The notes: generated by a model from the letters alone, not told the origin. A stretch of DNA of 64,000 nt from JACVRM01 sp963755085 (GCA_963755085.1 CAVWIN010000003.1:248001-312000), one strand, 5' to 3'; shown: positions 10,511 through 20,477, counted from the stretch's first letter. Made by a program: numbers and translations.

Positions 10511-12935
10511 CTACTGGCCATGCTCGTTTTCGAGCATGGCGAGCTCGCGCCGGTAGCGCTCGAGCTTCTCGCGCTCGGCGTCCACGACCTCGGCGGGCGC
10601 CCGCTCGACGAAGCGCTGGTTGGCGAGCATCTTCTCGGCGCGCTCGATCTCGCCCCTCAGCCGCTCGATCTCCGCGGCGGCGTTGCCGTTGGCGCGCTGG
10701 CGCTCCGGGCGCACGACCGCGTCGAAGATCCGGCGCTCGTCGTCGGAGAGCTCGACGAGCACGCCGCTCCGCCGGAACATCGCCGCCGCCTCCTGCACGC
10801 GGTCGAGTGCACCGGCGTCGGCCGCGTAGGCGGCGTCGCGCTCCGGCCACGGCGCGACGATGAGCCGCGACTCGCGCGCAGGCAGCTGCGTCCAGATCTC
10901 CTCGGTCACGTGCGGCATCACCGGGTGGAGCAGCTTCAGCAGCCGCTCGAGCGCCGCGTACGCCGTCGCCCGCACATCGTCCTCGCCGAGGCGGGGCTTG
11001 ATCGCCTCCGCGTACCAGTCGCAGAACTCGTCGAAGGTCACGTGGTAGAGCCCGTCGACGACCTCGGCGAAGTCAAAGCGGGAGAGCGCGTCCTCCAGCG
11101 CCGCCTGGGCCGCGTCGAGCCGGCCGAGGATCCAGCGCTCCTCGAGCGAGCTCGGCCTGAGCGCAGGCGCCGTGTCGCCCGCGTTCATGACGATGAGGCG
11201 CGCGACGTTCCAGAGCTTGTTGGCGAGCTTGCGCCCCTCCTCGACGGCGCCGTACGAGAAGCGCACGTCCTGGGTCGACGAGATCTTCAGCAGTCCGTAG
11301 CGGACGGCGTCCGCGCCGTGCTGGGCGATCACGTCGAGCGGGTCGATGCCGGTGCCGAGGCTCTTCGACATCCGCCGCCCGTCGGTGGCGAGCACCGTCG
11401 AGTGGATGACCACGTCCGTGAACGGGATGTCGCCCATCAGCTCGAGGCCGCTGAAGATCATCCGGTTCTCCCAGAGGCGGATGATCTCGCGCGCGGTCGT
11501 CTGGAGGTCGCCCGGGTAGAAGTGCTCGAGGTCGGGCGTCTGCTCGGGCCAGCCGAGCGTCGCGAACGGCCACAGCGCCGACGAGAACCAGGTGTCGAGC
11601 ACGTCCGTCTCCTGGATCAGCTCGTCCACTGCCGCACTCGGCGCAGGCCTCCGGCGTCGTCTCGGCGCAGGTGATGTGCCCGTCGGGGCAGTACCAGATG
11701 GGGATCTGGTGCCCCCACCAGATCTGTCGCGAGATGTTCCAGTCGGGCGCGGTCTCGAGCGAGTCGACTGCGAAGTCGTGCTGCGACTTCGGGTGGTAGG
11801 CGACCTTGCCGTCGCGGAGCACCTGGATCGCCGGCTTCTTCAGCTCCTCCATCGAGCACCACCACTGGAGCGAGATCAGCGGCTCGATCCGCGACTCGCA
11901 GCGCTCGCAGAGGGCCACCGCGTGGCGGTAGTGCTCGCGGGAGACGAGCAGGTCGCGCTCGCGGGCCCAGTCGAGGATCCGCTGCCCGGCCTCCTCCTGC
12001 GTCAGCCCGTCGAGCTCGCCGGCGTGCGCGTTCATGCGCCCGTCGGGGCCGATCACGGACGGCTCGGGCAGCCCGTGGTCGCGGCCGATCGCGAAGTCGG
12101 TCGGGTCGTGGCCGGGCGTGATCTTCAGCGCGCCGGTGCCGAACTCGGGCTCGACGCGCTCGTCGGCGATGATCGGCACGCGCCGCTCGACGAACGGGAC
12201 GATCGCCTCCTTGCCGACGAGATCCTTGTAGCGCTCGTCGTCGGGGTGCACCGCGACGGCGACGTCGCCGAGGATCGTCGCGGGGCGCACCGTCGCGATC
12301 GCGATGGAGCCGCTCCCGTCCGCGAGCGGGTACCTGATCGTCGTCAGCGTGTCGTCGACGTCGGCGTGGATCAGCTCGAGGTCGGACAGCGACGTGTGGT
12401 GGAACGGGCACCAGTTGATGATCCGGTTGTCCCGGTAGATCCAGCCCTTCTCGTACAGGTGCACGAAGAAGCGGATGACCGCGCGCGAGTACTCCGGGTC
12501 CATCGTGAAGCGCTCTCGCCGGTAGTCGAGCGAGGCGCCGATGCGCCGGAACTGGGTCATGATCTTGCCGCCGTACTCGTGGAGCCACTCCCAGACGAGC
12601 GCCACGAACGCCTCGCGCCCCATCTCCTGCCGTGTCGGCCGGCCCTCGCGCGCGAGGAACTTTTCGACCGCCGCCTGCGTCGAGATGCCGGCGTGGTCGT
12701 AGCCCGGCTGGAAGAGCACGTTGTAGCCCTGCATCCGCCTCGTCCGGCACATGACGTCGCCCATGGCGAGCTGCAGCGCGTGGCCGATGTGCAGCTCGCC
12801 GGTCACGTTGGGCGGCGGGTGCGCGTCGACGTACGGCGTGCGCGTCGGGTCGACGTCGGCGGCGTACAGGCCTTCGGATTCCCAGGTCTCCTGCCAGCGC
12901 TGCTCGACGCCGTCGGGCGTGTAGAGCGTGTCCAT
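10511..12935 (-). CDS. valS: Valyl-tRNA synthetase, split by a frameshift
   Basis: Class Ia synthetase that charges tRNA-Val. N-terminal part from ATG 12935 has PPNVTGELHIGHALQLAMGD (HIGH motif), the CP1 editing domain and WWGHQIPIWYC. The C-terminal part has DVLDTWFSSALWPFATLG, the DGRRMSKSLGTGIDPLDVI motif (KMSKS), the anticodon-binding domain and a C-terminal coiled-coil arm (ERLRGEIERAEKMLANQRF). The frame breaks near 11627-11632 between the CAECGS zinc-like site and the DEL-I-QETDVLDTW segment. Combined length of ~807 residues is normal, so the break is probably a sequence error. Confidence 0.93.
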
Positions 12936-12993
12936 GGTTGACGGATCCTAGACTCCGGCTCCGTCGTGGTGGTTTGCCACCACAGATAGTGGT

Positions 12994-12999
12994 TATACT
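12994..12999 (+). promoter_or_regulatory. -10 element (TATACT) of a leaderless transcript
   Basis: TATACT ends 7 nt before the ATG at 13007, so transcription would begin at or next to the start codon. Just upstream, GTGGTGG and CCACCAC form a short inverted repeat around TTTG, a possible operator. Confidence 0.55.
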
Positions 13000-13006
13000 G
13001 GTGCCG

Positions 13007-13276
13007 ATGAAGCGGCTCGCGCTTCTGCTGCTCGTCCTGGCCGGTGCGGCGACCACGGCCGCGCACGCGGGCACGACCCCGGCCCAGCGCTTCGCCGCCA
13101 CGGTCGACACGATCCTCGCCCAGCCCTACCAGCCGGACTACGTGCCGCCTGGTGGCGCGGCGGCCGGCTCACAACTCGTCGACCTCGGCTCGCCGACACG
13201 CGCCGAGGCGGATGCCCTGCTTGGGCCTGATCCCTGCGACACGTCACGCGGAGCGCCGGGCGCCGGAATGCCGTAG
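13007..13276 (+). CDS. Small secreted protein, function unknown
   Basis: 89 residues from ATG 13007. A clear signal peptide (MKRLALLLLVLAGAATTAAHA, cleavage after AHA) precedes a ~68-residue mature part with the QPYQPDYVPPGG and LGPDPCDTS segments and one Cys. I prefer ATG 13007 over upstream in-frame codons because the signal peptide begins there and TATACT lies 7 nt before it. It diverges from valS and converges on clpX across a GC-rich hairpin. The family is not recognised. Confidence 0.6.
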   Translation: MKRLALLLLVLAGAATTAAHAGTTPAQRFAATVDTILAQPYQPDYVPPGGAAAGSQLVDLGSPTRAEADALLGPDPCDTSRGAPGAGMP

Positions 13277-13283
13277 CGTGGTG

Positions 13284-13312
13284 CGGGCCGCCTTGTGCGG
13301 CGAGGCGGCCCG
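13284..13312. terminator. GC-rich hairpin between converging genes
   Basis: Perfect 9-bp inverted repeat CGGGCCGCC / GGCGGCCCG with an 11-nt loop, between the secreted-protein stop (13276) and the clpX stop (13342). No T-tract on either side, so a bidirectional hairpin terminator of the non-U type is inferred. Confidence 0.55.
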
Positions 13313-13341
13313 AAGTGCCACCACACGGCCGCGGCGGAGCC

Positions 13342-14613
<1,272 letters not shown>

Positions 14614-14647
14614 CGACTCTCCTTCTACCTCGATTGACCGTGTGCGG

Positions 14648-15253
14648 CTAGGCGGGTCGCCCGTCGCGGTGAGTGACGACCACGTCGATGATGCCGTAAT
14701 CCTTGGCCTCCTGCGCGGTCATGAAGTAGTCGCGGTCGGTGTCGCGCCCGACCTTCTCCAGATCCTGGCCCGTGTGGTCGGCGAGGATCTCCTCCAGCCG
14801 GCGTTTCAGGCTGAGCGTCTCGCGGGCGCGGATCTCGATGTCCGTCGCCTGCCCGCCCATGCCGCCCGGCGACCAGACCTGGTGGATGAGGATCTTCGCG
14901 TTCGGCAGCGCCATGCGCTTGCCGTTCGCCCCGGCGGCCAGCAGCACCGCGCCCATCGACATGGCGATGCCGACGCAGGTCGTCTGCACGTCCGGCTTGA
15001 TGAACTGGATCGTGTCGTAGATCGCGAGCCCGGAGTACACGTCCCCACCCGGCGAGTTGATGTAGAGGAAGATGTCCTTGTCCGGGTCCTCCGACTCGAG
15101 GTGGAGGAGCTGGGCGACGATCAGGTTGGCGATCTGGTCGTCGATCGGCGTGCCGAGCATGATGATGCGCTCGTTCAGCAGCCGGGAATAGATGTCGAAG
15201 GCCCGCTCGCCGCGGGAGGTCTGCTCGATGACCATGGGGATCATTGGGCTCAT
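14648..15253 (-). CDS. clpP: ATP-dependent Clp protease proteolytic subunit ClpP
   Basis: 201-residue serine protease. The catalytic triad is visible: Ser in VGIAMSMGAVLLA, His in KILIHQVWSP and Asp in TDRDYFMTAQEA. The GGDVYSGLAIYDT oxyanion strand is canonical. I use ATG 15253 because it overlaps the tig stop as ATGA; the frame also extends 23 codons upstream into tig but lacks an ordered N-terminus there. It partners the adjacent ClpX. Many actinobacteria have two clpP genes in tandem; only one is present here. Confidence 0.97.
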   Translation of the reverse strand: MSPMIPMVIEQTSRGERAFDIYSRLLNERIIMLGTPIDDQIANLIVAQLLHLESEDPDKDIFLYINSPGGDVYSGLAIYDTIQFIKPDVQTTCVGIAMSMGAVLLAAGANGKRMALPNAKILIHQVWSPGGMGGQATDIEIRARETLSLKRRLEEILADHTGQDLEKVGRDTDRDYFMTAQEAKDYGIIDVVVTHRDGRPA

Positions 15254-16602
15254 GCTGGCTCCTTGCTGCCGGGGGTCCACAATTTCGTAGGGGTCTCGGG
15301 AGTTTCCTTCTCGGGTGTCCAAAGCTTGTCGCGGGCCGCCGCCAGCTCGACAGGGATTCGCGTTACCTCGGTAACAATCCTGTCGAGCGCGTTCCGGAGG
15401 CGCAGATCGCTGCGCAGGCTCTCCCAGCGGCCGGTCTCATGGAGCTGGCGGATGACCTCGTCGACGTCCTCACTCTCCTCCGCGGCCTGCTCGCGGACGA
15501 TGCTCTCGATCTCGCCGTCCGAGACCTCGAGGCCCATCTTCTCGGCGGCCGCGTCGAGCACGAGCTCGCGCGCGAGCGCCTGTCGGGCCTCGGCGCGAAG
15601 CTGCTCGGTGAGCTGCTCCGGCGTCTGGCCGGTGATCTGGAAGTAGACCTCGGGGTTGATGCCGCGCCGCTCGAGCGAATGCGCCAGGCCGTGCCAGAGC
15701 TCGGAGGCGCGCGCGTCGACGAGGCGCTGCGCGACCTCGACATTCGATGCCTCGACGAGCGCGTCGACGGCCGCCTCGCGGAAGCGGACGTCGAGCTCGT
15801 CCTGCAGCTGCTCGCGCAGGCGGCCCTCGATGTCGGCGCGCAACTCCTCGAGCGTGTCGAACTCGCTCGCCGCGCGCGCCAGCTCGTCGTCGATGGACGG
15901 CAGCACCGGCTCCTTCACGTCCTTCAGCACCACCTCGACGTCGCGGGTCGTCTCGTCGGCGAGCTCATAGCTGACCGACTTCGTCTCGCCCGCGCTCATG
16001 CCGCCGAGCACTGCCTCGATCTCCTCGACGAGCTTGTTCGCGCCGAGCTCGACGACGACGTCGCGCTGGGCCTCGCCCGAAGGAGCGACGACGTCGATCA
16101 CGACCGTGTCGCCCGCGCGTGCAGGCCGGCCCTCGACGGGCACCAGCTCGGCAACCGAGCGCTGCAGGGACTCGAGCTCGCGCTCGATCAGCTCCTCCGG
16201 CACCTCCGGGTCGGCGCCCGGCACCTCGAGCTGCGTCCAGTCCGCGACCTGGGGCGCCGGCTGCACTTCCACGGTGGCCGTGAACATCCAGTCGCCGTCC
16301 GCAGAGGCAGGCAGGTCGTAGCCGTACTCGGGCGGCTCGACGGGCCGGATGCGCGCGCCGGCCGCGGCGTTGCGGAACCAGCCGCCGATGTGGCTCTCGA
16401 CCGCCTCGGCGTAGAGCCGGTCGCGACCGATCCGGTTCACGAGCACCGGCATGGGAACGTGGCCCTTCCGGAAGCCCGGGACCTTCACCGATCCCGCGAG
16501 ATCCTCCGCTGCGTGGTCGACGGCGTGCCGCACGTCGTGGCCCGGAACCTCGACGCTCAGGCGGACGCGGTTACCGTCGAGCTGCTCGACTTCCGTGTTC
16601 AC
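15250..16602 (-). CDS. tig: Trigger factor (ribosome-bound chaperone, peptidyl-prolyl isomerase)
   Basis: 450-residue chaperone that meets nascent chains at the ribosome exit. The N-terminal ribosome-docking signature GFRKGHVPMPVLVNRIG is near residues 40-57. The middle FKBP-type domain has RAGDTVVIDVVA, and a long helical C-terminal arm is rich in Glu/Arg. The start is GTG 16602. It is the first gene of tig-clpP-clpX, downstream of tRNA-Leu on the same strand. The C-terminal tail is Thr/Pro/Trp-rich (LWTPEKETPETPTKLW), which is a little unusual. Length is normal. Confidence 0.96.
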   Translation of the reverse strand: MNTEVEQLDGNRVRLSVEVPGHDVRHAVDHAAEDLAGSVKVPGFRKGHVPMPVLVNRIGRDRLYAEAVESHIGGWFRNAAAGARIRPVEPPEYGYDLPASADGDWMFTATVEVQPAPQVADWTQLEVPGADPEVPEELIERELESLQRSVAELVPVEGRPARAGDTVVIDVVAPSGEAQRDVVVELGANKLVEEIEAVLGGMSAGETKSVSYELADETTRDVEVVLKDVKEPVLPSIDDELARAASEFDTLEELRADIEGRLREQLQDELDVRFREAAVDALVEASNVEVAQRLVDARASELWHGLAHSLERRGINPEVYFQITGQTPEQLTEQLRAEARQALARELVLDAAAEKMGLEVSDGEIESIVREQAAEESEDVDEVIRQLHETGRWESLRSDLRLRNALDRIVTEVTRIPVELAAARDKLWTPEKETPETPTKLWTPGSKEPA

Positions 16603-16651
16603 TCGACCATTGAACCAGACAGTGAGCCGCCTACCGAATGGGTCGGACTGA

Positions 16652-16735
16652 TGCGGGCGGAGGGATTCGAACCCTCAAGCTCTTTCGAGCACCGGCCCCT
16701 AAAACCGGCGTGTTTTCCAGTTTCACCACACCCGC
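16652..16735 (-). tRNA. tRNA-Leu (anticodon TAG)
   Basis: 84-nt cloverleaf. Acceptor GCGGGTG pairs with CGCCCGC, the T-arm contains GGTTCGAATCC, and the anticodon loop TTTAGGG is closed by CCGGT/GCCGG. The long variable arm (GTGCTCGAAAGAGCT) fits a class II leucine tRNA. CCA is not encoded. Confidence 0.96.
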
Positions 16736-16790
16736 GCACCCTCAGGATACGGCGCGTTTGGCTCCGGGAGCGTGCGGGGACGACGCCGGC

Positions 16791-16991
16791 ATGGACACTG
16801 ACGAGATCAGCACCAGCCCCGAGAGCCAGCACGCACGGGGCCTCACTCCGGACGAGCAGCGCGCCGAGCGCGAGCAGGAGAGCCGCGAGCAGCCGGTGAC
16901 GAAGTACGAGCTCCTGGCCGAGGAGACCGCCGAGGAATCCGAGCAGATGGCCGAGCGCATCGGGCAGCCGCTCGAGCCCCGCGAGGACTAG
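16791..16991 (+). CDS. Small acidic, probably disordered protein
   Basis: 66 residues from ATG 16791, about one third Glu/Asp with Ser, Gln and Arg (EQRAEREQESREQPVTKYELLAEETAEESEQMAERIG). No hydrophobic core, so likely intrinsically disordered or a single charged helix. It diverges from tRNA-Leu and is followed by a strong 12-bp hairpin terminator, which supports a transcribed gene. Function unknown. Confidence 0.5.
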   Translation: MDTDEISTSPESQHARGLTPDEQRAEREQESREQPVTKYELLAEETAEESEQMAERIGQPLEPRED

Positions 16992-17015
16992 CTCGAAGCT
17001 CTACCGGTCCAAGGT

Positions 17016-17048
17016 GGAACGACCCGTCTGCGGCACACGGGTCGTTCC
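17016..17048 (+). terminator. 12-bp perfect hairpin terminator without T-tract
   Basis: GGAACGACCCGT pairs perfectly with ACGGGTCGTTCC around a 9-nt loop, 25 nt after the stop of the acidic protein. No T-run follows. GC-rich hairpins of this kind recur in the window and probably serve as its terminators. Confidence 0.65.
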
Positions 17049-17163
17049 CTGGGGGTGAGGGGAACCCGGCCCTTCGGGGGGAGAGTTGCGGGCCGAGCTT
17101 CCGACCCATTCATCGGGGCAGGCCCCGAGTCGCCCAATCCCTCGACCGGGCTAGACTCGGTGC

Positions 17164-17568
17164 ATGGCGGTTGCAACGCCCGAGCGCGACGAGCTGCTCA
17201 TCGCAGAAATGCGCGAGCCGCCGCCGCTCGAGCAGGCTCGCGCGTCCCTCGACTACTGGATGCGGCGCCGGGCGCGCCTTGCGCTCTACAAGCGTTCCGC
17301 GCGACGCGAGGCCGACGAGATGATCCGCCGCTGCCGGCAGCGTGTCGCCGAGGCCGAGCGCCGGCGGTACGGCACGGGCGTCATCGGGTTCGTGCGCCGG
17401 CTTCTGGCGGGCGACACGCCGCCGTGGCTCATCGTCCGGAGCGGCGTGCTCGCATTCGCCTGGGCGCTCCTGCCGCGCCGGTTGGTCTTCGCCGCGACGG
17501 CGTTCTTCCTCGTCTGGCTGCTCGTCGGCGTCCTCGTCGTCGCGGGCCTGATCCAGCTGCTCAGCTGA
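17164..17568 (+). CDS. Membrane-anchored protein with charged cytoplasmic helix
   Basis: 134 residues. The first ~75 are strongly charged and helical (RRRARLALYKRSARREADEMIRRCRQRVAEAERRRYG). Two membrane segments follow at about 92-106 and 108-132 (VFAATAFFLVWLLVGVLVVAGLIQLL). TAGACT lies 6 nt before the ATG, giving a leaderless transcript. The stop overlaps the likely start of the PIN-domain gene, so the two are translationally coupled. It is in the place where an antitoxin would be expected, but no antitoxin fold is recognisable. Confidence 0.7.
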   Translation: MAVATPERDELLIAEMREPPPLEQARASLDYWMRRRARLALYKRSARREADEMIRRCRQRVAEAERRRYGTGVIGFVRRLLAGDTPPWLIVRSGVLAFAWALLPRRLVFAATAFFLVWLLVGVLVVAGLIQLLS

Positions 17569-17966
17569 CTCGGTTCGTCGTCGACTGCGGCGTCGTCCTC
17601 CGCCTGGCCGAGGAGGGGTACGAGGTGCCCGCAGAGCACGAGCTGCTCGCGCCGACGCTATTGCGCTCCCAGACGCTCTCGGCGCTGCACGAGGCCGTGC
17701 ACGCCGGCGAGCTGACCACCGAGGCGGCGGTGGCGCGGCTCGAGCGCGTCTCGGCGATCAAGATCAGGCTGCTCGGCGACGCCGTCCTGCGCCGAAACGC
17801 GTGGCGGTTCGCCGACGAGCTCGGCTGGGCGAAGACCTACGACGCGGAGTACCTGGCCCTGACGAAGCTGCAGGCCGACGCGTTCGTCACGCTCGACGAG
17901 GCGCTCGCCCGCCGGGCGGCAGCCGTTGTGCCTACGGCGAAGATCGACGCGCTGCGGCGCCCGTAG
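17565..17966 (+). CDS. PIN-domain ribonuclease (VapC-like toxin) with a non-standard start codon
   Basis: 133 residues beginning (M)TRFVVDCGVVLRLAEEGYEVP. PIN nucleases cut RNA with a cluster of acidic residues. Here Asp 7 (FVVDCG), Glu in SALHEAVHAG, Asp in TYDAEYLAL and Asp in FVTLDEALARR fit the quartet. The family core begins right at this point, yet the only start codon is CTG 17565, overlapping the upstream TGA as CTGA; no ATG, GTG or TTG is available. Either CTG is used or an ATG was mutated or miscalled. No VapB-type antitoxin is adjacent. Confidence 0.75.
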   Translation: MTRFVVDCGVVLRLAEEGYEVPAEHELLAPTLLRSQTLSALHEAVHAGELTTEAAVARLERVSAIKIRLLGDAVLRRNAWRFADELGWAKTYDAEYLALTKLQADAFVTLDEALARRAAAVVPTAKIDALRRP

Positions 17967-18047
17967 CGCCTACGCCCGCAGGGCGCGCCTTTCGCCGGAT
18001 CGCCATGCGTAAGAAACCGTTCATACGAACGTGCCTACGATCCGCAC

Positions 18048-18143
18048 ATGTCGGTTGGGGTGCCATCGGGCCGTCGTCGTCTCGGGCGTAGCCGCGGCTT
18101 GTTGGCACTTCTGTCGACGCTCTGCGTTTTTGCCGTCGGCTGA
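18048..18143 (+). CDS. Tiny hydrophobic leader-like ORF, possibly a gene remnant
   Basis: 31 codons from ATG 18048, encoding a basic stretch (SGRRRLGRSRG) and a hydrophobic segment (LLALLSTLCVFAVG) that looks like a secretion signal, followed at once by TGA. TACGAT lies 6 nt before the ATG, matching the leaderless promoters in this window. The mature protein one would expect is missing; downstream frames show nothing coherent, so this may be a truncated secreted-protein gene. Low confidence. Confidence 0.3.
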   Translation: MSVGVPSGRRRLGRSRGLLALLSTLCVFAVG

Positions 18144-18250
18144 ACGGTTGATCGCGCTCCGGTCCGGGGCGCAGGGTCTCCGGCGGTAACCCGCCGCATC
18201 GGACGAGGCGGCCGCTCGGTCCGGTAAGCGCTTCGGCATGCTCGGTTGGG

Positions 18251-18439
18251 CTAGTGGCTCAGGTAGCGAGCCACGGTCAGGTCGTCGCCCGACCAGCCGG
18301 CCGCGGTGATCGTGTCCTCAGGCCCGACGACGCCGCCGAAGACGGCGCGGCCGTGCCGATCGTCATCTTCGTCCCGCCGCCGGTACCGAACGAGGCGTCC
18401 AGGCTCCCCGCCAGTCTGACCGCCAGGCTCTTTCGTGAG
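18251..18439 (-). pseudogene. Remnant of a delta-60-repeat (beta-propeller) protein
   Basis: Directly downstream of tRNA-Arg on the same strand. One frame reads LAVRLAGSLDASFGTGGGTKMTIGTA, with the SLDxSFGTGG signature of delta-60 repeats. A second frame continues VFGGVVGPEDTITAAGWSGDDLTVARYLSH and stops at TAG 18251-18253, the usual C-terminal repeat. The break lies around 18345-18355. The rest of the gene is absent because the tRNA occupies its place, so this is a C-terminal leftover, probably from a past rearrangement at the tRNA. Confidence 0.55.
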
Positions 18440-18511
18440 TGGCCCCGGGAGGAGTCGAACCTCCGCACGCAGATTCGAAGTCTGCCGCTCTATCCACTGA
18501 GCTACGGGGCC
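18440..18511 (-). tRNA. tRNA-Arg (anticodon TCG)
   Basis: 72-nt cloverleaf. Acceptor GGCCCCG/CGGGGCC, D-arm GCTCAGTGGATAGAGC, anticodon stem GCAGA/TCTGC with loop CTTCGAA, T-loop TTCGACT. No encoded CCA. The stop codon of the MpaB-like gene lies within its 5' end. Confidence 0.96.
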
Positions 18512-19377
18512 GGCGTGGAGGACGGTAGCCGCTCGCCGGTCGCCGGCCCGAGCGAGCCGACCTCCCACCCCTGCGGGTAGGTCTTCCGGCGCCGTACCTT
18601 CGTGCGCATGCGCGGGCGCCGCCGCGGCGGTAGCAGCGCCACGGCGCGCGCGCGCAGCTTGAGCGCGGCTTCGCCGGCGCGCCGCTCCGCCGGCGTCGGG
18701 TGCGGAAGTCCAAGCGCGTCGAGGAGCGGATCGTCGAGCAGTGCATAGACGGCACGGCGGCCCAGCGCGAGCGGCGTCCCCGGAAGCTTGCGGACGAACA
18801 TGTCGACCATCGCCGAGGCGACGCGGTGCCCGGCCTCGGTGAACGCAAACCGCTCGCGCTCGAACGCGACGTTGAAGGACTCGAACTCCTCGTAGCTCGG
18901 CGGGACGTCGCGGATGTTCATCAGCCGGGCGACGTTCCGCCAGAACTCGAACGTCGCCGTCCGCTCGGCCTCCGTCGCCCGCCGCCAGCCGAAGCGCTCG
19001 TTCCAACGGAACGGCTCCAGCGCGAGCGTCGACAGCACGTAGAGGAAGTCCTCGTTCGCGATCTCGAAACGCCCGTGCAGCTGGTTCATGCGCCGGATCG
19101 CGGCGCGGCCGGCCGGGCTGTCGTAGCCCTCCTCGACGAACGAGCTGATCAGCAGGTCCGTGTCGTCGTAGCGCTTGAGCGGCCGGTCCGTGAACTCGCC
19201 GGTCGAGGCGAGCAGCCGCGCGATGCTCGGCACGGCGAACGTGCGGAAGAAGGCGAACTCGAGCGAGCGCGTGACGTCGAACGGGAACTCGAAGCACGCG
19301 TCGAGGTACACGATCCGCAGGTGGTCGCGAACCGGGTCGAGCCGGCGGATCTCGGCGAGCGCGGGCGACTCGCGCAT
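18502..19377 (-). CDS. Oxygenase MpaB family protein (DUF2236, Lcp-like)
   Basis: 291-residue all-helical protein of the family that includes fungal MpaB and rubber oxygenase Lcp, which bind heme b and cleave isoprenoid or polyketide chains. Visible: the early RSLEFAFFRTFAVPSIARLL segment, GRFEIANEDFLYVLSTLALEPFRWNERFGWR and the C-terminal WRNVARLMNIRDVP region. Candidate heme-ligand His residues are few (His in QLHGRFEI and EAGHRVAS). The C-terminal ~40 residues are Arg/Pro-rich. It overlaps the upstream dehydrogenase gene (TGATG) and runs into tRNA-Arg. The substrate is unknown. Confidence 0.75.
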   Translation of the reverse strand: MRESPALAEIRRLDPVRDHLRIVYLDACFEFPFDVTRSLEFAFFRTFAVPSIARLLASTGEFTDRPLKRYDDTDLLISSFVEEGYDSPAGRAAIRRMNQLHGRFEIANEDFLYVLSTLALEPFRWNERFGWRRATEAERTATFEFWRNVARLMNIRDVPPSYEEFESFNVAFERERFAFTEAGHRVASAMVDMFVRKLPGTPLALGRRAVYALLDDPLLDALGLPHPTPAERRAGEAALKLRARAVALLPPRRRPRMRTKVRRRKTYPQGWEVGSLGPATGERLPSSTPAP

Positions 19378-20303
19378 CAGACCGGGGTCACGAGCGGCCG
19401 GCCGGCCGCCGCCGCGAGGAGGTTGTCGACGACGAGCCGCGTCATGGCCTCGCGTGTGGCGACAGTGGCGCTGCCGACGTGCGGAGTCAGCACGACGTTC
19501 GGAAGGTTGAGCAGCTCGGCGGGCGCGCCGGGCTCACCCGTGAAGACGTCGAGCGCCGCGCGGATCCGGCCGCTGACGAGCTCGCGCACCAGCGCATCTT
19601 GCTCCACGACGTCGCCGCGCGCCGTGTTGACGAGGGCGGCGCCGTCGCGCAGCAGCGCGAGCCGGCGGCCGTCGATCAGGTCCCGGGTCTCCGCCGTGAG
19701 CGGCACGTGCAGCGTGACGACGTCGGCGCGCGCGAGTAGGTCGTCGAGGGGCACGAACTCGGCGCCGAGCTCCTCAGCCTCGTCCAGGCGTTGGCGTTGC
19801 GCGTAGGCGATCCGCATGCCGAACGCGAGCGCGCGGCGAGCGACCGCCTGGCCGATCCGCCCGAGGCCGACGATCCCGAGCAGTGCGCCTTCCAGGTCAT
19901 CGCCGAGCAGCGAGGTCTCGGCCCAGCCGCGCTCCCAGCGCCCCTCGCGGACGTAGCGGTCAGCCTCGACCACGCGGCGCCGCACCGCAAGGATCAGCGC
20001 GAGCGTCAGGTCGGCGACCGCTGCATCCAGAACGCCCGGAGTGTTCGTCACGGCGACGCCGCGCCGGCGGCACTCGTCCGCGTCGATCGAGTCGTAGCCG
20101 ACGCCGTAGTTCGCGACCACGCGAACCGCGGGCAGGAGGTCGAGCGCGCGGGCGTCGACGCGGTCTCCGACGACGGCGAGCGCCTCGACGTCGGTGCGCG
20201 CTTCAGAGCCGAGCGCCTCCGGCAGCCGCCCTGCGAGGTACTCGACGTCGTCCAACTCGGCCCAGGCAGGGCCCGGCAGGGGCCGGGATGCCAGGACCTT
20301 CAC
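19377..20303 (-). CDS. D-2-hydroxyacid dehydrogenase (glyoxylate/hydroxypyruvate reductase type)
   Basis: 308-residue NAD(P)-dependent enzyme. Nucleotide-binding LGIVGLGRIGQAVARRALAFG is near residue 145. Catalytic Arg (NTARGDVV), Glu (FTGEPG) and His (VLTPHVGSATVATREAM) are all present. GTG 20303 is the start: longer readings run through tRNA-His, and the conserved VLASRPLPG begins here. Its stop and the MpaB-family ATG overlap (TGATG). Whether glyoxylate, hydroxypyruvate or phosphoglycerate is the substrate cannot be told; it lacks the ACT domain of long SerA. Confidence 0.9.
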   Translation of the reverse strand: MKVLASRPLPGPAWAELDDVEYLAGRLPEALGSEARTDVEALAVVGDRVDARALDLLPAVRVVANYGVGYDSIDADECRRRGVAVTNTPGVLDAAVADLTLALILAVRRRVVEADRYVREGRWERGWAETSLLGDDLEGALLGIVGLGRIGQAVARRALAFGMRIAYAQRQRLDEAEELGAEFVPLDDLLARADVVTLHVPLTAETRDLIDGRRLALLRDGAALVNTARGDVVEQDALVRELVSGRIRAALDVFTGEPGAPAELLNLPNVVLTPHVGSATVATREAMTRLVVDNLLAAAAGRPLVTPV

Positions 20304-20313
20304 GAGTATTGGA

Positions 20314-20387
20314 GGTGGCGGATGGGACTCGAACCCACGACCACCGGGACCACAACCCGGGGCTCTACCAACTGAGCTACCGCCACC
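20314..20387 (-). tRNA. tRNA-His (anticodon GTG)
   Basis: Cloverleaf with acceptor GTGGCGG/CCGCCAC, the extra 5' G opposite discriminator C typical of histidine tRNA, anticodon loop TTGTGGT, and T-arm GTGGGTTCGAGTCCCA. CCA is not encoded. Confidence 0.96.
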
Positions 20388-20477
20388 GCGACCTCCCAAG
20401 CGTAGCCGGATCCCGCCAGTCCCGAGGCCGGGACATGGCCCGCAGGTCGTATGGCCTCGGGCCGGCCGCGGGTCCGG

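Noticed and set aside
16652..16735. Class II tRNA considered as tRNA-Sec.
   Set aside because: The acceptor arm is 7 bp, the anticodon is TAG not TCA, and the length of 84 nt fits leucine. None of the six tRNAs in the window is tRNA-Sec.
18048..18240. Reading TGA 18141-18143 at the end of the 31-codon ORF as selenocysteine.
   Set aside because: The sequence after the TGA has no family resemblance, no redox motif surrounds it, and it soon meets another stop. No suitable hairpin was seen.
19377..20399. N-terminally extended form of the hydroxyacid dehydrogenase.
   Set aside because: The extension translates tRNA-His; the conserved protein begins at GTG 20303.
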